From: Rhodoferax saidenbachensis
GTDB taxonomy: Bacteria; Pseudomonadota; Gammaproteobacteria; Burkholderiales; Burkholderiaceae_C
DNA: 64,000 nucleotides
NCBI RefSeq assembly: GCF_001955715.1
Contig: NZ_CP019239.1
Span: forward strand, 3,286,001-3,350,000
Direction of reading: 5' to 3'
In this document: positions 26,649 to 34,956 of the stretch, in pieces
How positions within the stretch are numbered: the first letter of the stretch is position 1
Layout: every line of letters starts with the position of its first letter
Notes under the pieces: generated by a model
Database searches by the model: none
What the model was told of the DNA's origin: nothing
What the model saw: the letters and a program-made list of their open reading frames with translations, nothing else
Made by a program: the position numbers and the translations under genes

Positions 26649-28307
26649 ATGAAGCCTGTTACCTGGTCCCGCTGGTTCCCCTTCCTGCAATGGCAGCGCC
26701 CTGACGCCGCCTTGCTGCGCAACGAAACCGTCTCCGCCTTCACCGTCGCCATCGTGCTGATTCCGCAGGCCGTGGCCTATGCCGCGCTGGCTGGCATGCC
26801 GCTGGTCACCGGCCTGTATGCCTCCCTGCTGCCCGCACTGATTTCCACGCTGTGGGGCGGTACAGCCCGTCTGTCGGTCGGCCCCACCGCGCTGAGCTGC
26901 CTGCTGATTGCCGCGTCGCTGCAGGGCCTGGCCCAGCCATCCACGGCCGAGTGGGTGGTACTGGCGGTCTGGCTGGCCCTGCTCTCGGGCCTGATCCAAC
27001 TGGTACTGGGCGCGCTGAAGGCTGGCTGGCTGGTCAATCTGATCAGCGCACCGGTCATGGCCGGTTTTACCCAGGCTGCGGGCTTTCTGATCATGGCGTC
27101 GCAACTGCCGCCCATGCTGGGCTTGCAGGGGCCGCTGTCTGGCCTGCTCGACCATCCCCGCTTTAACCTGCATGAGATGACCTTTGGTCTCGGCAGCCTG
27201 GCCGTGCTGTGGCTGGCCAAACAATATCTGCCACGCTGGCCCATGGTGCTGATCGTGGTGGTGTCCAGCGCATTGCTGAGCTACTTCATGGGTTTTGAGG
27301 CCTCCGGCGGTGGCGTGGTCGGCGCGCTTCCCGCAGGCCTGCCATCGCTGTACTGGCCCGCACTCCTGCCCTGGCCCGTGCTGAGCACGCTGCTACTGCC
27401 CGCCATCATCATCGCGCTGGTGAGTTTTCTGGAAGCAGCCTCCAGCGCCAAGCTGCAGAGCCGGCAGGACGGCAGCCTGTGGAACGACAACCAGGACCTG
27501 ATCGGCCAGGGCCTGGCCAAAATCGTCTCGGCCTTCAGCGGCAGTTTTCCTACCAGCACCTCGTTTTCGCGCTCGGCCGTCAACATTTACGCGGGTGCCA
27601 AGACCGGCTGGTCGGCGCTGATCTCCACCTTCTTTGTGCTGCTGGCGCTGCTGTTCCTCATGCCCGCGCTGCACTATGTGCCGCTGGCGGTGCTGGCGGC
27701 CGTGGTGATCGTGGCGGTATCGGGGCTGATACAGCCCGCGCAGTTTCTCAAGTTCTGGAAAATCTCGCGTGCCGAGTCGCTGACCAGTCTGGCCACGTTT
27801 GTACTGACACTGGCCACCGCACCGCGCATTTACTGGGGCGTACTGGCCGGCATGGTGCTGGGACTGATCGACTTCCTGTACCAGCGCCTGCACCCGCGCA
27901 TCATCGAAGTGGGCCTGCACCCCGACGGCAGCCTGCGCGATCGCCACCTGTGGAAACTGGCACCGCTGGCCCCCCACATGTACGCGCTGCGCATGGACGG
28001 TGGACTGGACTTTGCCTCGGCCAGCAGCTTCGAACGCAATATTGCCGAGCACCTGTCGGCCCATCCGGAAACCCGGCATGTGTGCCTGTTTGCACAGCCC
28101 ATCAACCGCATGGATGCCACCGGAGCGGAGGTGTTTGCATCGCTGATCACCCTGCTGCAGGCGCGCGACATCATGCTGCACATCAGCGGCATCAAGCTGC
28201 CCGTGGAAACCGTGTTGCGCCACGCCGGCCTGTTGCAGGAACACCCGTTGCTGGCGCTTTACCGCACCGATGGGGATGCCCTGGCGCACATCGCCCGTTT
28301 GAACTGA
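26649..28307 (+). CDS. SulP family inorganic anion transporter
   Basis: A 552-residue inner-membrane transporter of sulfate, bicarbonate or a related anion. The SulP core is recognisable (IPQAVAYAALAGMPLVTGLYASLLP cores, GPTALSCLLIAA, FPTSTSFSRSAVN), with some 12 hydrophobic segments. A C-terminal STAS domain begins near residue 440 and contains NRMDATGAEVF. The frame is open upstream, but the conserved start MKPVTWSRWFPFLQW is at 26649. Substrate cannot be assigned from sequence alone. It follows the MoeB-like gene after the dispersed repeat. Confidence 0.92.
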   Translation: MKPVTWSRWFPFLQWQRPDAALLRNETVSAFTVAIVLIPQAVAYAALAGMPLVTGLYASLLPALISTLWGGTARLSVGPTALSCLLIAASLQGLAQPSTAEWVVLAVWLALLSGLIQLVLGALKAGWLVNLISAPVMAGFTQAAGFLIMASQLPPMLGLQGPLSGLLDHPRFNLHEMTFGLGSLAVLWLAKQYLPRWPMVLIVVVSSALLSYFMGFEASGGGVVGALPAGLPSLYWPALLPWPVLSTLLLPAIIIALVSFLEAASSAKLQSRQDGSLWNDNQDLIGQGLAKIVSAFSGSFPTSTSFSRSAVNIYAGAKTGWSALISTFFVLLALLFLMPALHYVPLAVLAAVVIVAVSGLIQPAQFLKFWKISRAESLTSLATFVLTLATAPRIYWGVLAGMVLGLIDFLYQRLHPRIIEVGLHPDGSLRDRHLWKLAPLAPHMYALRMDGGLDFASASSFERNIAEHLSAHPETRHVCLFAQPINRMDATGAEVFASLITLLQARDIMLHISGIKLPVETVLRHAGLLQEHPLLALYRTDGDALAHIARLN

Positions 28308-28428
28308 AAACCGGTGTCCGTAAATGCCTTGTAAAAGACCTCCTTTTGTATCCCCCGTGCCTGTGTTTCATGCCACCCCCGCCCGGCTTCCTGTTAGACT
28401 TTGTGCGCATTGATCGGTAACTAATACA

Positions 28429-29223
28429 GTGGCAGCCCCAACCCCCAGCAACCTCGTCGACTTGCAGCAACTGCAGTTGGACGACGCACGTGCATTGCTG
28501 GGCCGTGAACTCACCCTGACGCTGCCGCCCCCCGAAGAATCGTCCACCGCCTACCTGCAAAGCGTGATCGACGGCCTGTGCGAGCTGTCCCTCAAGGACC
28601 CACTCACCGGCCTTTCCAACCGCCGCCATTTCCGCTCGGTGCTGGACCGCAGCATTGACGTGGTGGCCCGCTCCGGCGAACCCGCGCTGCTGCTGATGCT
28701 GGACATCGACCACTTCAAAAAAGTCAACGACACCTACGGCCACCAGGCCGGTGACCAGGTGCTGCAAGCCGTGGCCCAGTGCCTGGCCAAATGTGTGCGC
28801 CCGGTGGACACCGTGGCCCGTTACGGTGGCGAAGAGTTTGCCGTGATCCTGCCCAACTGCCTCACGGCTTTTGGGGAAACCGTGGCCGAGCGCATCCGCC
28901 AGACCATCCAGGACATGCCCATCCAGATTTCCCCCGGTGTCAGCATCCACGTCACGGTGAGCGTGGGCGGTGCCTACGCGCCCGAGTGGGTGCGCTCTAC
29001 CGCGGCCCTGTGGACCGAGCGCGCCGACGTGCAGCTCTACCGCGCCAAGTCCGAAGGCCGCAACCGCGTCTTCCTGGACCAGCAACAGGAAATTTATGTC
29101 AGCGCCGAAGAAAAGAATTTGCTCTTCGGCCATCTTGCGCTGGGAGATCCTGCCTGGATCGAAAGTGTTTCCGGCGAGGTGCCAAGTGCACCCGCCCACG
29201 GCTCCATGCATAGGGTGAATTGA
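28429..29223 (+). CDS. GGDEF diguanylate cyclase
   Basis: Makes cyclic di-GMP from two GTP. The 264-residue soluble protein has a short N-terminal helical region (1-50) and one GGDEF domain: KDPLTGLSNRRHF, LLMLDIDHFKKVND, the product-inhibition I-site RPVD (124-127) and the active motif GGEEF (133-137), so it should be catalytically competent and feedback-inhibited. No EAL or sensory domain is seen. The start is a GTG; 121 bp separate it from sulP. Its stop overlaps the start of the MinD-like ATPase gene, implying coupled translation. Confidence 0.92.
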   Translation: MAAPTPSNLVDLQQLQLDDARALLGRELTLTLPPPEESSTAYLQSVIDGLCELSLKDPLTGLSNRRHFRSVLDRSIDVVARSGEPALLLMLDIDHFKKVNDTYGHQAGDQVLQAVAQCLAKCVRPVDTVARYGGEEFAVILPNCLTAFGETVAERIRQTIQDMPIQISPGVSIHVTVSVGGAYAPEWVRSTAALWTERADVQLYRAKSEGRNRVFLDQQQEIYVSAEEKNLLFGHLALGDPAWIESVSGEVPSAPAHGSMHRVN

Positions 29224-30056
29224 TGACTGATGTGTTGAATCCCCCTGGCTCTGCCGACGCAAAAACGTCCGTGCCGCTCAAGCCCCTGGGCAAGGTGTTG
29301 GCCGTGACCAGCGGCAAGGGCGGTGTGGGCAAGACCTTTGTGTCAGCCAATCTGGCCGCCGCACTGGCCAAGCGCGGCCTGCGCGTGCTGGTGCTCGACG
29401 CCGACCTGGGCCTGGCCAATCTGGATGTGGTGCTCAACCTGTACCCCAAGACCACGCTGCACGACGTATTCACCGGCAAGGCCAAACTTGAAGACGCCAT
29501 CATCCGCGCACCAGGCGGTTTCTCGGTGTTGCTGGCCGGTTCCGGCATGGTCGAATACTCGCGCCTGACGCCCGAGGTGCGCGACGACTTCCTGCGCATC
29601 ATGAACGGGCTGGTACCGCATTACGACATCGTGATCCTGGACACCGGCGCCGGTATTTCCGACGTCGTGCTGTTTGCCGTTTCGCTGGCCTCCGAGGTCA
29701 TCGTGGTAGCCACACCCGAACCCACCTCGCTGACCGACGCCTACGCCACCATCAAAGTGCTGGTCGGCCAGCAAAAGCGCCAGACCATTCGTATGGTGAT
29801 CAACCAAACCGCGCGCCAGGGCGATGGCCGTGCCATCACCGTACAACTGCAGCAGGTGCTGGACCGCTTTGTCACCACCGACCCGGCCCGCCCGGTGAAA
29901 CTGGTGCACATGATCGATATTCCAGCCGACCCGGCCGTGCGCCAGGCCATCATGCGCCGCCAATTGCTGATGGTGGCCACACCCGGTTGCCCGGCTGCCA
30001 TGGCGGTATCGCAGTTGGCCGCCAAGATCGAAGACACGGTCATCCCACGACGCTAG
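29223..30056 (+). CDS. MinD/ParA family ATPase (FlhG-like)
   Basis: A 277-residue deviant-Walker ATPase: TSGKGGVGKTFVSANLAAAL, LDADLGLANLDVVLNL and ILDTGAGISDVVLFAV are typical of the MinD/FlhG branch. It lacks an FlhG-style N-terminal GQAxxLR activation helix and I see no MinD-like C-terminal amphipathic tail. There are no flagellar, cellulose or min genes in the window, so the cargo is unknown. The ATG at 29223 overlaps the cyclase stop (TGATG) and has AGGGTG upstream. Coupling with a cyclic di-GMP enzyme suggests a role in positioning or motility control. Confidence 0.86.
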   Translation: MTDVLNPPGSADAKTSVPLKPLGKVLAVTSGKGGVGKTFVSANLAAALAKRGLRVLVLDADLGLANLDVVLNLYPKTTLHDVFTGKAKLEDAIIRAPGGFSVLLAGSGMVEYSRLTPEVRDDFLRIMNGLVPHYDIVILDTGAGISDVVLFAVSLASEVIVVATPEPTSLTDAYATIKVLVGQQKRQTIRMVINQTARQGDGRAITVQLQQVLDRFVTTDPARPVKLVHMIDIPADPAVRQAIMRRQLLMVATPGCPAAMAVSQLAAKIEDTVIPRR

Positions 30057-30069
30057 ACAGCGCGGCTCC

Positions 30070-30097
30070 GCCGTTGTGCGGGTCTACGCACGACGGC
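30070..30097. other. Hairpin between convergent genes
   Basis: GCCGTTGTGCG (30070-30080) pairs with CGCACGACGGC (30087-30097) with one G-T pair and a six-base loop. It lies 14 bp after the MinD-like gene stop. No T-run follows on the plus strand, so terminator function is uncertain. Confidence 0.45.
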
Positions 30098-30144
30098 GAT
30101 ACGGTCGCGGCAAAAAATATGTGAAAAAGTAGGCGCGGGCCGCC

Positions 30145-30558
30145 TCAAAAACGGCTGCTGACGACGAAGTTCACTGTGCCGGACTCACCCACATAGGCCT
30201 GGTAGTTGAACTTTTGCCCCATGGCTTGCGACTGTGCAAATTTCCACTGCGCCATGACGTTTTTGCCACCGAGGTCATAGGCAATTTGCACGGTGTCATC
30301 GGCGAATGAGGCCAGAGGCAGGCCTACCTTCAGGCGGCGGCTTTCAGCGCGGGAGTCAAAGGCCACCAGATAACCCTTGAGGGACGATTCCACTTTGCCG
30401 CGCGTGTTGCCTGCATCCAACACCAACGCCTTGTCGACCGGTGCCATCGTGGTCTGTTTCGCGGCATAACCTGCAGGCAAGGCCCCCGATTCCTGCGCCC
30501 ACACGCCCTGCACAGCCACGGTGGCCAACAGGGCAATGAATAGGGTGCGTAGTTTCAA
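30145..30558 (-). CDS. Small secreted protein of unknown function
   Basis: A 137-residue protein with a Sec signal peptide (LRTLFIALLATVAVQGVWA) and a mature domain of about 115 residues without cysteines; it ends in aromatic Phe, as many outer-membrane-associated proteins do, but I see no barrel pattern strong enough to claim one. The start is a TTG at 30558, supported by GAGGAG five bases upstream and by placing the signal peptide at the N-terminus; the frame is open to 30645. I do not recognise a family. It is isolated between the MinD-like gene and DUF429. Confidence 0.68.
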   Translation of the reverse strand: MKLRTLFIALLATVAVQGVWAQESGALPAGYAAKQTTMAPVDKALVLDAGNTRGKVESSLKGYLVAFDSRAESRRLKVGLPLASFADDTVQIAYDLGGKNVMAQWKFAQSQAMGQKFNYQAYVGESGTVNFVVSSRF

Positions 30559-30676
30559 GCGGGCTCCTCGGAACGAGAAACTACTATTCCACAAAAGTTT
30601 CCGCAGGGAAAGATGGCAAAACCCCGAAAAGGGCAAACAAACCACAGGTTTTGTGTCTGCCGGCTACAGGCCTGAC

Positions 30677-31504
30677 TCAAGCCCCCACAATCCAGCCCTC
30701 CAGCGGGTCCAGGTCCTCCGGCAGGCCGTACAGCGGTGCGCCCTGCTGATGCTGCTGCCAGGCCCAGGCGGCTTGCACGAGGCACAGCACCGCGTCCAGC
30801 GCATCCCCCGAAGCATCACCCACTAGGGCATCGCGCTGTGCATGGCTGAGCTTGAGGCGCAGGCCCCAGCGGGTCTGGCCCATCTCCAGCGCATGCACCA
30901 AATCCTTGCGGGCGATCAGACGCTCAGGGGTCTGTTTGGCCTTGTCGTCACTCTTGTAGCTGCGTGCGCCCAACACCTCACGCGCCAGCAGACCCGGATA
31001 GGCCTCCAGCGCCACGCGGCTCGAATCCTGGGGTGGCGGCTGCAACCCCGGCAGGTAGACACCGGCATCGAGCAGGCGCGGTACGCCCGCGTGCAGCATG
31101 TAGGCCACGGGCGGATTCACCCATTTCATCGATGGGCTGGAACCCGCCGGGCCATCGGTCTTGCGGTGGGCAAACTTGCCGCCGACAGGGCGGGCATCAC
31201 AAAAAGCCGCAAACTGCGCGCGAATCTCTGCCCGGCTCATTTGCGCGTAGTGGCGCATACACGCCTCCCACTGCAGCGGCCAGCCCAGGGTTTCGACAAG
31301 CTCACGGGGCAGGCCAAACGGCAAATCAAACCCACCGACCCAACCTTGGGGTTGCTGCAGCCAAGCAGAGAAAGCATCCAGCGAAGCAAGTCGCTCCAGT
31401 TTTGATAGCTGGATACGCCCACCCTGTATGGCCCCCAGGGCTAAAACGATCTGTTTTCGGGAGGTGGGGCTGCTGGAAAAATCACAGCCTACAAGCAGCG
31501 TCAT
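30677..31504 (-). CDS. DUF429 family protein (predicted RNase H-like fold)
   Basis: A 275-residue protein with DUF429 hallmarks: VGCDFSSSPTSRKQI at the N-terminus, GWVGGFDLPFGLPRE, LEAYPGLLAREVLG and the late DASGDALDAVLCLVQA acidic block. The family is predicted to have an RNase H-like fold with acidic active-site residues; no activity is established to my knowledge. Residues about 20-35 are encoded by sequence resembling the dispersed repeat (31400-31448). It lies 10 bp after the DMT exporter gene on the same strand, probably co-transcribed. Confidence 0.82.
   Translation of the reverse strand: MTLLVGCDFSSSPTSRKQIVLALGAIQGGRIQLSKLERLASLDAFSAWLQQPQGWVGGFDLPFGLPRELVETLGWPLQWEACMRHYAQMSRAEIRAQFAAFCDARPVGGKFAHRKTDGPAGSSPSMKWVNPPVAYMLHAGVPRLLDAGVYLPGLQPPPQDSSRVALEAYPGLLAREVLGARSYKSDDKAKQTPERLIARKDLVHALEMGQTRWGLRLKLSHAQRDALVGDASGDALDAVLCLVQAAWAWQQHQQGAPLYGLPEDLDPLEGWIVGA
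31400..31448 (+). repeat. Degenerate dispersed repeat inside the DUF429 gene
   Basis: TTTTGATAGCTGGATACGCC, then TATGGCCCCCAGGGCTAAAA follows the order TAGCTG, GCGCA-like, TATG, GGGCTA of the other copies. The gene stays in frame through it. Divergence makes this less certain than the intergenic copies. Confidence 0.5.
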
Positions 31505-31514
31505 GGCCCCCCCC

Positions 31515-32396
31515 TCAGCCGTGAGCCAGGGCCATGACACCCAAGCCGATGCAGGCGGCGCCCAGGAGCCGGGCCATACGGTCACCCTCTCCGAGCAAAT
31601 GGCCGCCCAGCAAGGCGGCGAACAACATGGAAACTTCACGTGCGGGTGCCACATGGGAGAGTGGCGCAACCTGCAGCGCGTAAAGCACCAACACGTACGA
31701 GACGGGGCTCACAATGCCCACCACCATGGCGTACTTCCATTGTTGCTTCCATAGCGTGCGTGCCGTCGCAGTGTCACGCAGCACCACGGGTAGCAGGAAA
31801 ACCAGACGCACAAAATTACCAAAGTAGTCGAGCAGAATGGGCGAGAGCAATAAAACCTTCACCGCATAACCGTCCACCACGGTGTAGCTGGCAATGAAAA
31901 CGCCGGTCAACAGGCCATAAAGCATGCCTTTGTGGATGCGCTGACGCTGCGCGGGGTCATGTGCCTTGCGCCACAGGCCTGGTCCGCCCGCCACCAGAAA
32001 TACGCCCAGCACCACACCCATGATGCCCACGGTACCCAGGGCAGAAATCTGCTCGCCCAGCAGCACAATCGCCACCAGGGACGACAGCAACGGGCCGGAA
32101 CCCCGTGCCAGCGGGTAAACCACAGTGAGGTCTGCCTTGCGATAGCCGCGCAGCAAAACAACGTAATACACCACATGCAGCACGCCGCTGACGGCCACCA
32201 AAGCCCACTCCGTCAGCCCCCACCCCGGGAGCTGCTGCCAGCCCAGGCACAGGCCTATCGGGGCCCAGAACACCATCATTACCAGCGCGGTAAAACAGGC
32301 GAAACGTGCGTCACCCCCAGCCTTCTTGGCAGCGATGTTCCAGCAGGCGTGGATCAATCCGGCCAGTATGACCAAGGCCAGGGCCGATACGGGCAT
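31515..32396 (-). CDS. EamA/DMT family transporter
   Basis: A 293-residue inner-membrane protein with about ten predicted helices and two EamA-type halves. Typical features are the N-terminal LAGLIHACWNIAAKKAG, YRKADLTVVYPLARGSGPL ending the first half, and YALQVAPLSHVAPAREVSML with the following helix in the second. Substrate is unknown; relatives export amino acids or metabolites. The ATG at 32396 is preferred over the upstream in-frame codon at 32468, which lies within a non-coding repeat. Confidence 0.88.
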   Translation of the reverse strand: MPVSALALVILAGLIHACWNIAAKKAGGDARFACFTALVMMVFWAPIGLCLGWQQLPGWGLTEWALVAVSGVLHVVYYVVLLRGYRKADLTVVYPLARGSGPLLSSLVAIVLLGEQISALGTVGIMGVVLGVFLVAGGPGLWRKAHDPAQRQRIHKGMLYGLLTGVFIASYTVVDGYAVKVLLLSPILLDYFGNFVRLVFLLPVVLRDTATARTLWKQQWKYAMVVGIVSPVSYVLVLYALQVAPLSHVAPAREVSMLFAALLGGHLLGEGDRMARLLGAACIGLGVMALAHG

Positions 32397-32427
32397 CAGT
32401 AGACGGAGGAAGGAAAGGCAATTTCCC

Positions 32428-32518
32428 GCCGGGCCGCCCCAAGGGCTCGCGAAGCGCGGCGAAGCCAAATTAGCCCCCCCGGGGGGCAGCGACCCGCGCA
32501 GCGGCGGAGCGTGGGGGC
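32428..32518 (-). repeat. C/G-rich dispersed element, copy A
   Basis: Read on the minus strand it begins CCCCCACGCT, passes through CGCTGCCCCCCGGGGGGGCT and ends CCTTGGGGCGGCCCGGC. The same ordered blocks occur at 59104-59174 in the opposite orientation, with a variable centre. It occupies the gap between the BLUF gene and the DMT transporter gene. Confidence 0.8.
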
Positions 32519-32523
32519 CACGT

Positions 32524-32946
32524 TCAAGCGCGGCCGATGATGGACGCGGTGGCCATCAGTTCTTCCAGCAGCGCCAGAGAAACTTTACCGGAGACCGAAT
32601 ACGGGTCCAGCTCCGGTTTCTCGGCGTACTTGAGCAGAATGTTGGTGTTGATCTTGGACATGTTGACCTGGCCCATGGTCCAGCCGCCAAAACGGCGTTC
32701 CGAGATTTCTTCGTAGTGCAGCAGCACCACGTCCTTGTGGCGCGCATCTTTCTGGATATGGCCATAGAGCTCGCTCACGGCCATGCGTCCACCTTCGATG
32801 GCCTGCAGGAAAATGCCGCCACCGTAACAAAGGATGCCGGTAATGCCGCAGGAGGGGTTGTAGTTGCGCGACTGCGTCAGGATGGCCTCAATGGCATCGG
32901 GACGCGAATCAATGGCGCGACTGGCATAAAGCAAACGGACCAACAT
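32524..32946 (-). CDS. Stand-alone BLUF blue-light photoreceptor
   Basis: A 140-residue protein consisting of one FAD-binding BLUF domain plus a short helical tail. The photocycle residues are all in register with AppA-type domains: Tyr7 in LLYASRA, Asn30, Gln48 in FLQAIEGG (18 residues after the Asn), and Trp89/Met91 in GGWTMG. Supporting blocks are CGITGILCYGGG and KDARHKDVVLLH. There is no output domain, so it must signal through a protein partner. It starts 4 bp after the folE stop, so it is likely translated from the folE mRNA. Confidence 0.93.
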   Translation of the reverse strand: MLVRLLYASRAIDSRPDAIEAILTQSRNYNPSCGITGILCYGGGIFLQAIEGGRMAVSELYGHIQKDARHKDVVLLHYEEISERRFGGWTMGQVNMSKINTNILLKYAEKPELDPYSVSGKVSLALLEELMATASIIGRA

Positions 32947-32950
32947 GGCA

Positions 32951-33652
32951 TCAACCTTTCCGGGGGATGAGGGAGAGAAACTCGCGGCGCAGATTGGGGT
33001 CTTTGAGGAACACGCCGCGCATGACCGAATTGATCATCTTGCTGTCCATGTCCTTCACGCCACGCCAGGCCATGCAGTAGTGGCTGGCCTCCATCACGAT
33101 GGCCAGGCCATCGGGTTGGGTTTTTTCCTGGATCAGGTCGGCCAGTTGCACCACGGCCTCTTCTTGAATTTGCGGGCGGCCCATGATCCATTCGGCCAGG
33201 CGTGCGTATTTGGACAGGCCAATCACATTCGTGTGTTCGTTGGGCATGACGCCAATCCAGATCTTGCCGATCACCGGGCAGAAGTGGTGGCTGCAGGCGC
33301 TGCGCACGATGATGGGGCCGACGATCATCAACTCGTTGAGGTGGCCCACATTGGGAAACTCGGTGATGGTCGGGCCTTCGACATAACGGCCGCGGAACAC
33401 CTCGTTGACGTACATCTTGGCCACGCGGCGGGCGGTGTTGTCGGTGTTGTGGTCGTGCTCGATGTCAATGACCAGGCTGTCGAGCACGCCGCGCATCTTG
33501 TCTTCGACTTCGTCCAGCAGCAAGCCCAGCTCGCCCGGCTCGATGAACTCGGCAATGTTGTCGTTGGCGTGGAACCGCTTGCGCGCGGCCTTCAGGCGTT
33601 CGCGGATCTTGACGGAAACCGGGGTTCCCTCATCGGCGTCGGATGGGTTCAT
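32951..33652 (-). CDS. folE: GTP cyclohydrolase I
   Basis: Converts GTP to dihydroneopterin triphosphate, the entry to tetrahydrofolate. With the ATG at 33652 the product has 233 residues; an ATG at 33676 would add eight. Zinc ligands are Cys120 and His123 in RSACSHHFCPV and Cys193 in EASHYCMAWRG; other signatures are NTDNTARRVAKMY and VIGLSKYARLAEW. NudB, which acts on its product, is encoded upstream on the same strand (35700-36224). The BLUF photoreceptor gene follows after 4 bp. Confidence 0.95.
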   Translation of the reverse strand: MNPSDADEGTPVSVKIRERLKAARKRFHANDNIAEFIEPGELGLLLDEVEDKMRGVLDSLVIDIEHDHNTDNTARRVAKMYVNEVFRGRYVEGPTITEFPNVGHLNELMIVGPIIVRSACSHHFCPVIGKIWIGVMPNEHTNVIGLSKYARLAEWIMGRPQIQEEAVVQLADLIQEKTQPDGLAIVMEASHYCMAWRGVKDMDSKMINSVMRGVFLKDPNLRREFLSLIPRKG

Positions 33653-33713
33653 GGTGGTCTGTGTTTTCACTAACATCGAAGAATGGTACCAGTCTTTGAA
33701 TAGTAGGGTTTTT

Positions 33714-33764
33714 GGCATCCAGCCCGCACAGGGTGGGCGCAAGCAGCTATCAAACTAATAGCGC
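33714..33764 (+). repeat. Dispersed repeat (copy 4) at the clsB stop and folE leader
   Basis: GGCATCCAGCCCGCACAG, then GGGCGCAAGCAGCTATCAAA and CTAATAGCG. Its TAGC end covers the TAG stop of the phospholipase D-type gene (33755-33757); the other end faces folE. Confidence 0.8.
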
Positions 33765-34948
33765 CGACCAGTCAGGAACAGCAATGCACGCATGATGCCG
33801 AAAGCCAGACGGTCGAGAAAGCGCTGTCGTAGGGGCCGCGCCGCATAACTGGCGGCATCCAGCGCAACCCCATGGTCGGCAATGGCGGCGTTCAGGCGCG
33901 TGCGCAGCAGGTCCGCGAATACCCGGTCTTCCAGCACCACATTGGCTTCCCGCGCCAGCAGCAGGCTCAAGGGGTCGAGGTTCGAAGAACCCACAGTGGC
34001 CCAGTGCCCGTCCACCACCGCCACCTTGGCGTGCAGGGCCCGGTCGCGGTACTCGTGGATTTCCACCCCGGCGGCCAGCAACGCACCCAACACCGGCCGC
34101 GCCGCATGGAACTGCATGAAAGACTCGTACTGGCCCTGCAGCAGCAGACGCACACGCACACCCCGGCGCGCCGCATGGACCAGCGCGCGGCGCAGCTTGC
34201 CGCCGGGTATGCAGTAGGCGTTGGCAATCAGCACCTCCTCACGCGCACCGGCAATCGCACGGCGGTAGGCACGCTCTATGGTGTTGCGGTTGCGCACGTT
34301 GTCGCGCAGCAGCAGGCTCGCATGGATACCCAGCGTAGCGGCAACCGCATCCGCCACCACGGAGGGCGGAGCATCGTGGGACGCGCGCAGGGTCTGCTGC
34401 GCACCGCGCCACTGCATGCGTTCGAACTGCCGGGTAGCCTGCAAGCGTGTCCAGAATTGCACCATGGTGGCCCGCACGTCGGCCACCAGCGGGCCTTGCA
34501 CCTGCACCGCAAAGTCGAAACGGGGCCAAGTCTGTCGACCCAAAACGTGGTCCTGCAGGTCGTCCAGGATATTGATACCGCCGCAAAAGGCGATGCGGGC
34601 ATCCACCACACACAGCTTGCGGTGCAGGCGGCGCCACGTGCCGGGCGCCAGCAAACCCAGTGCACCCAGCGGAGAAAAGCGGTGCCACATCACACCCGCC
34701 TCCGTCAGGCGTTGCGCCCACGGTGCTGGCAGCGTGGGGGTGCCGATGCCATCCATCATCAGGTAGACCCGCACACCGCGCTGCGCTGCACGCTCCAGCG
34801 CCATCGCCACGCGCTCGCCCGCTTCATGGAACTGGAAGATATAGGTTTCCAGACGCACTTCCGACATGCTGGCATCGATGGCCGCTATCAGGGCCGGGAA
34901 AAATGCCTGCCCGCCTTCCAGCAGCATCACGCTGTGACCGTGGCGCAT
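33755..34948 (-). CDS. clsB: Phospholipase D family, cardiolipin synthase-like (ClsB type)
   Basis: Likely transfers a phosphatidyl group to make cardiolipin or a related lipid. The protein of 397 residues has two HKD catalytic motifs: His109/Lys111/Asp116 in HRKLCVVD and His306/Lys308/Asp313 in HAKVAVVD, each followed by the GG/GSSN block. It lacks the two N-terminal membrane helices of ClsA and begins directly at LLEGGQAFFPALIAAIDA, matching the ClsB subtype. The ATG at 34948 is chosen; a GTG at 34957 overlapping the previous stop is possible. It follows an EEP-family gene, a known pairing for ClsB-type enzymes. Confidence 0.86.
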   Translation of the reverse strand: MRHGHSVMLLEGGQAFFPALIAAIDASMSEVRLETYIFQFHEAGERVAMALERAAQRGVRVYLMMDGIGTPTLPAPWAQRLTEAGVMWHRFSPLGALGLLAPGTWRRLHRKLCVVDARIAFCGGINILDDLQDHVLGRQTWPRFDFAVQVQGPLVADVRATMVQFWTRLQATRQFERMQWRGAQQTLRASHDAPPSVVADAVAATLGIHASLLLRDNVRNRNTIERAYRRAIAGAREEVLIANAYCIPGGKLRRALVHAARRGVRVRLLLQGQYESFMQFHAARPVLGALLAAGVEIHEYRDRALHAKVAVVDGHWATVGSSNLDPLSLLLAREANVVLEDRVFADLLRTRLNAAIADHGVALDAASYAARPLRQRFLDRLAFGIMRALLFLTGRRY

Positions 34949-34956
34949 GGGCTGCA

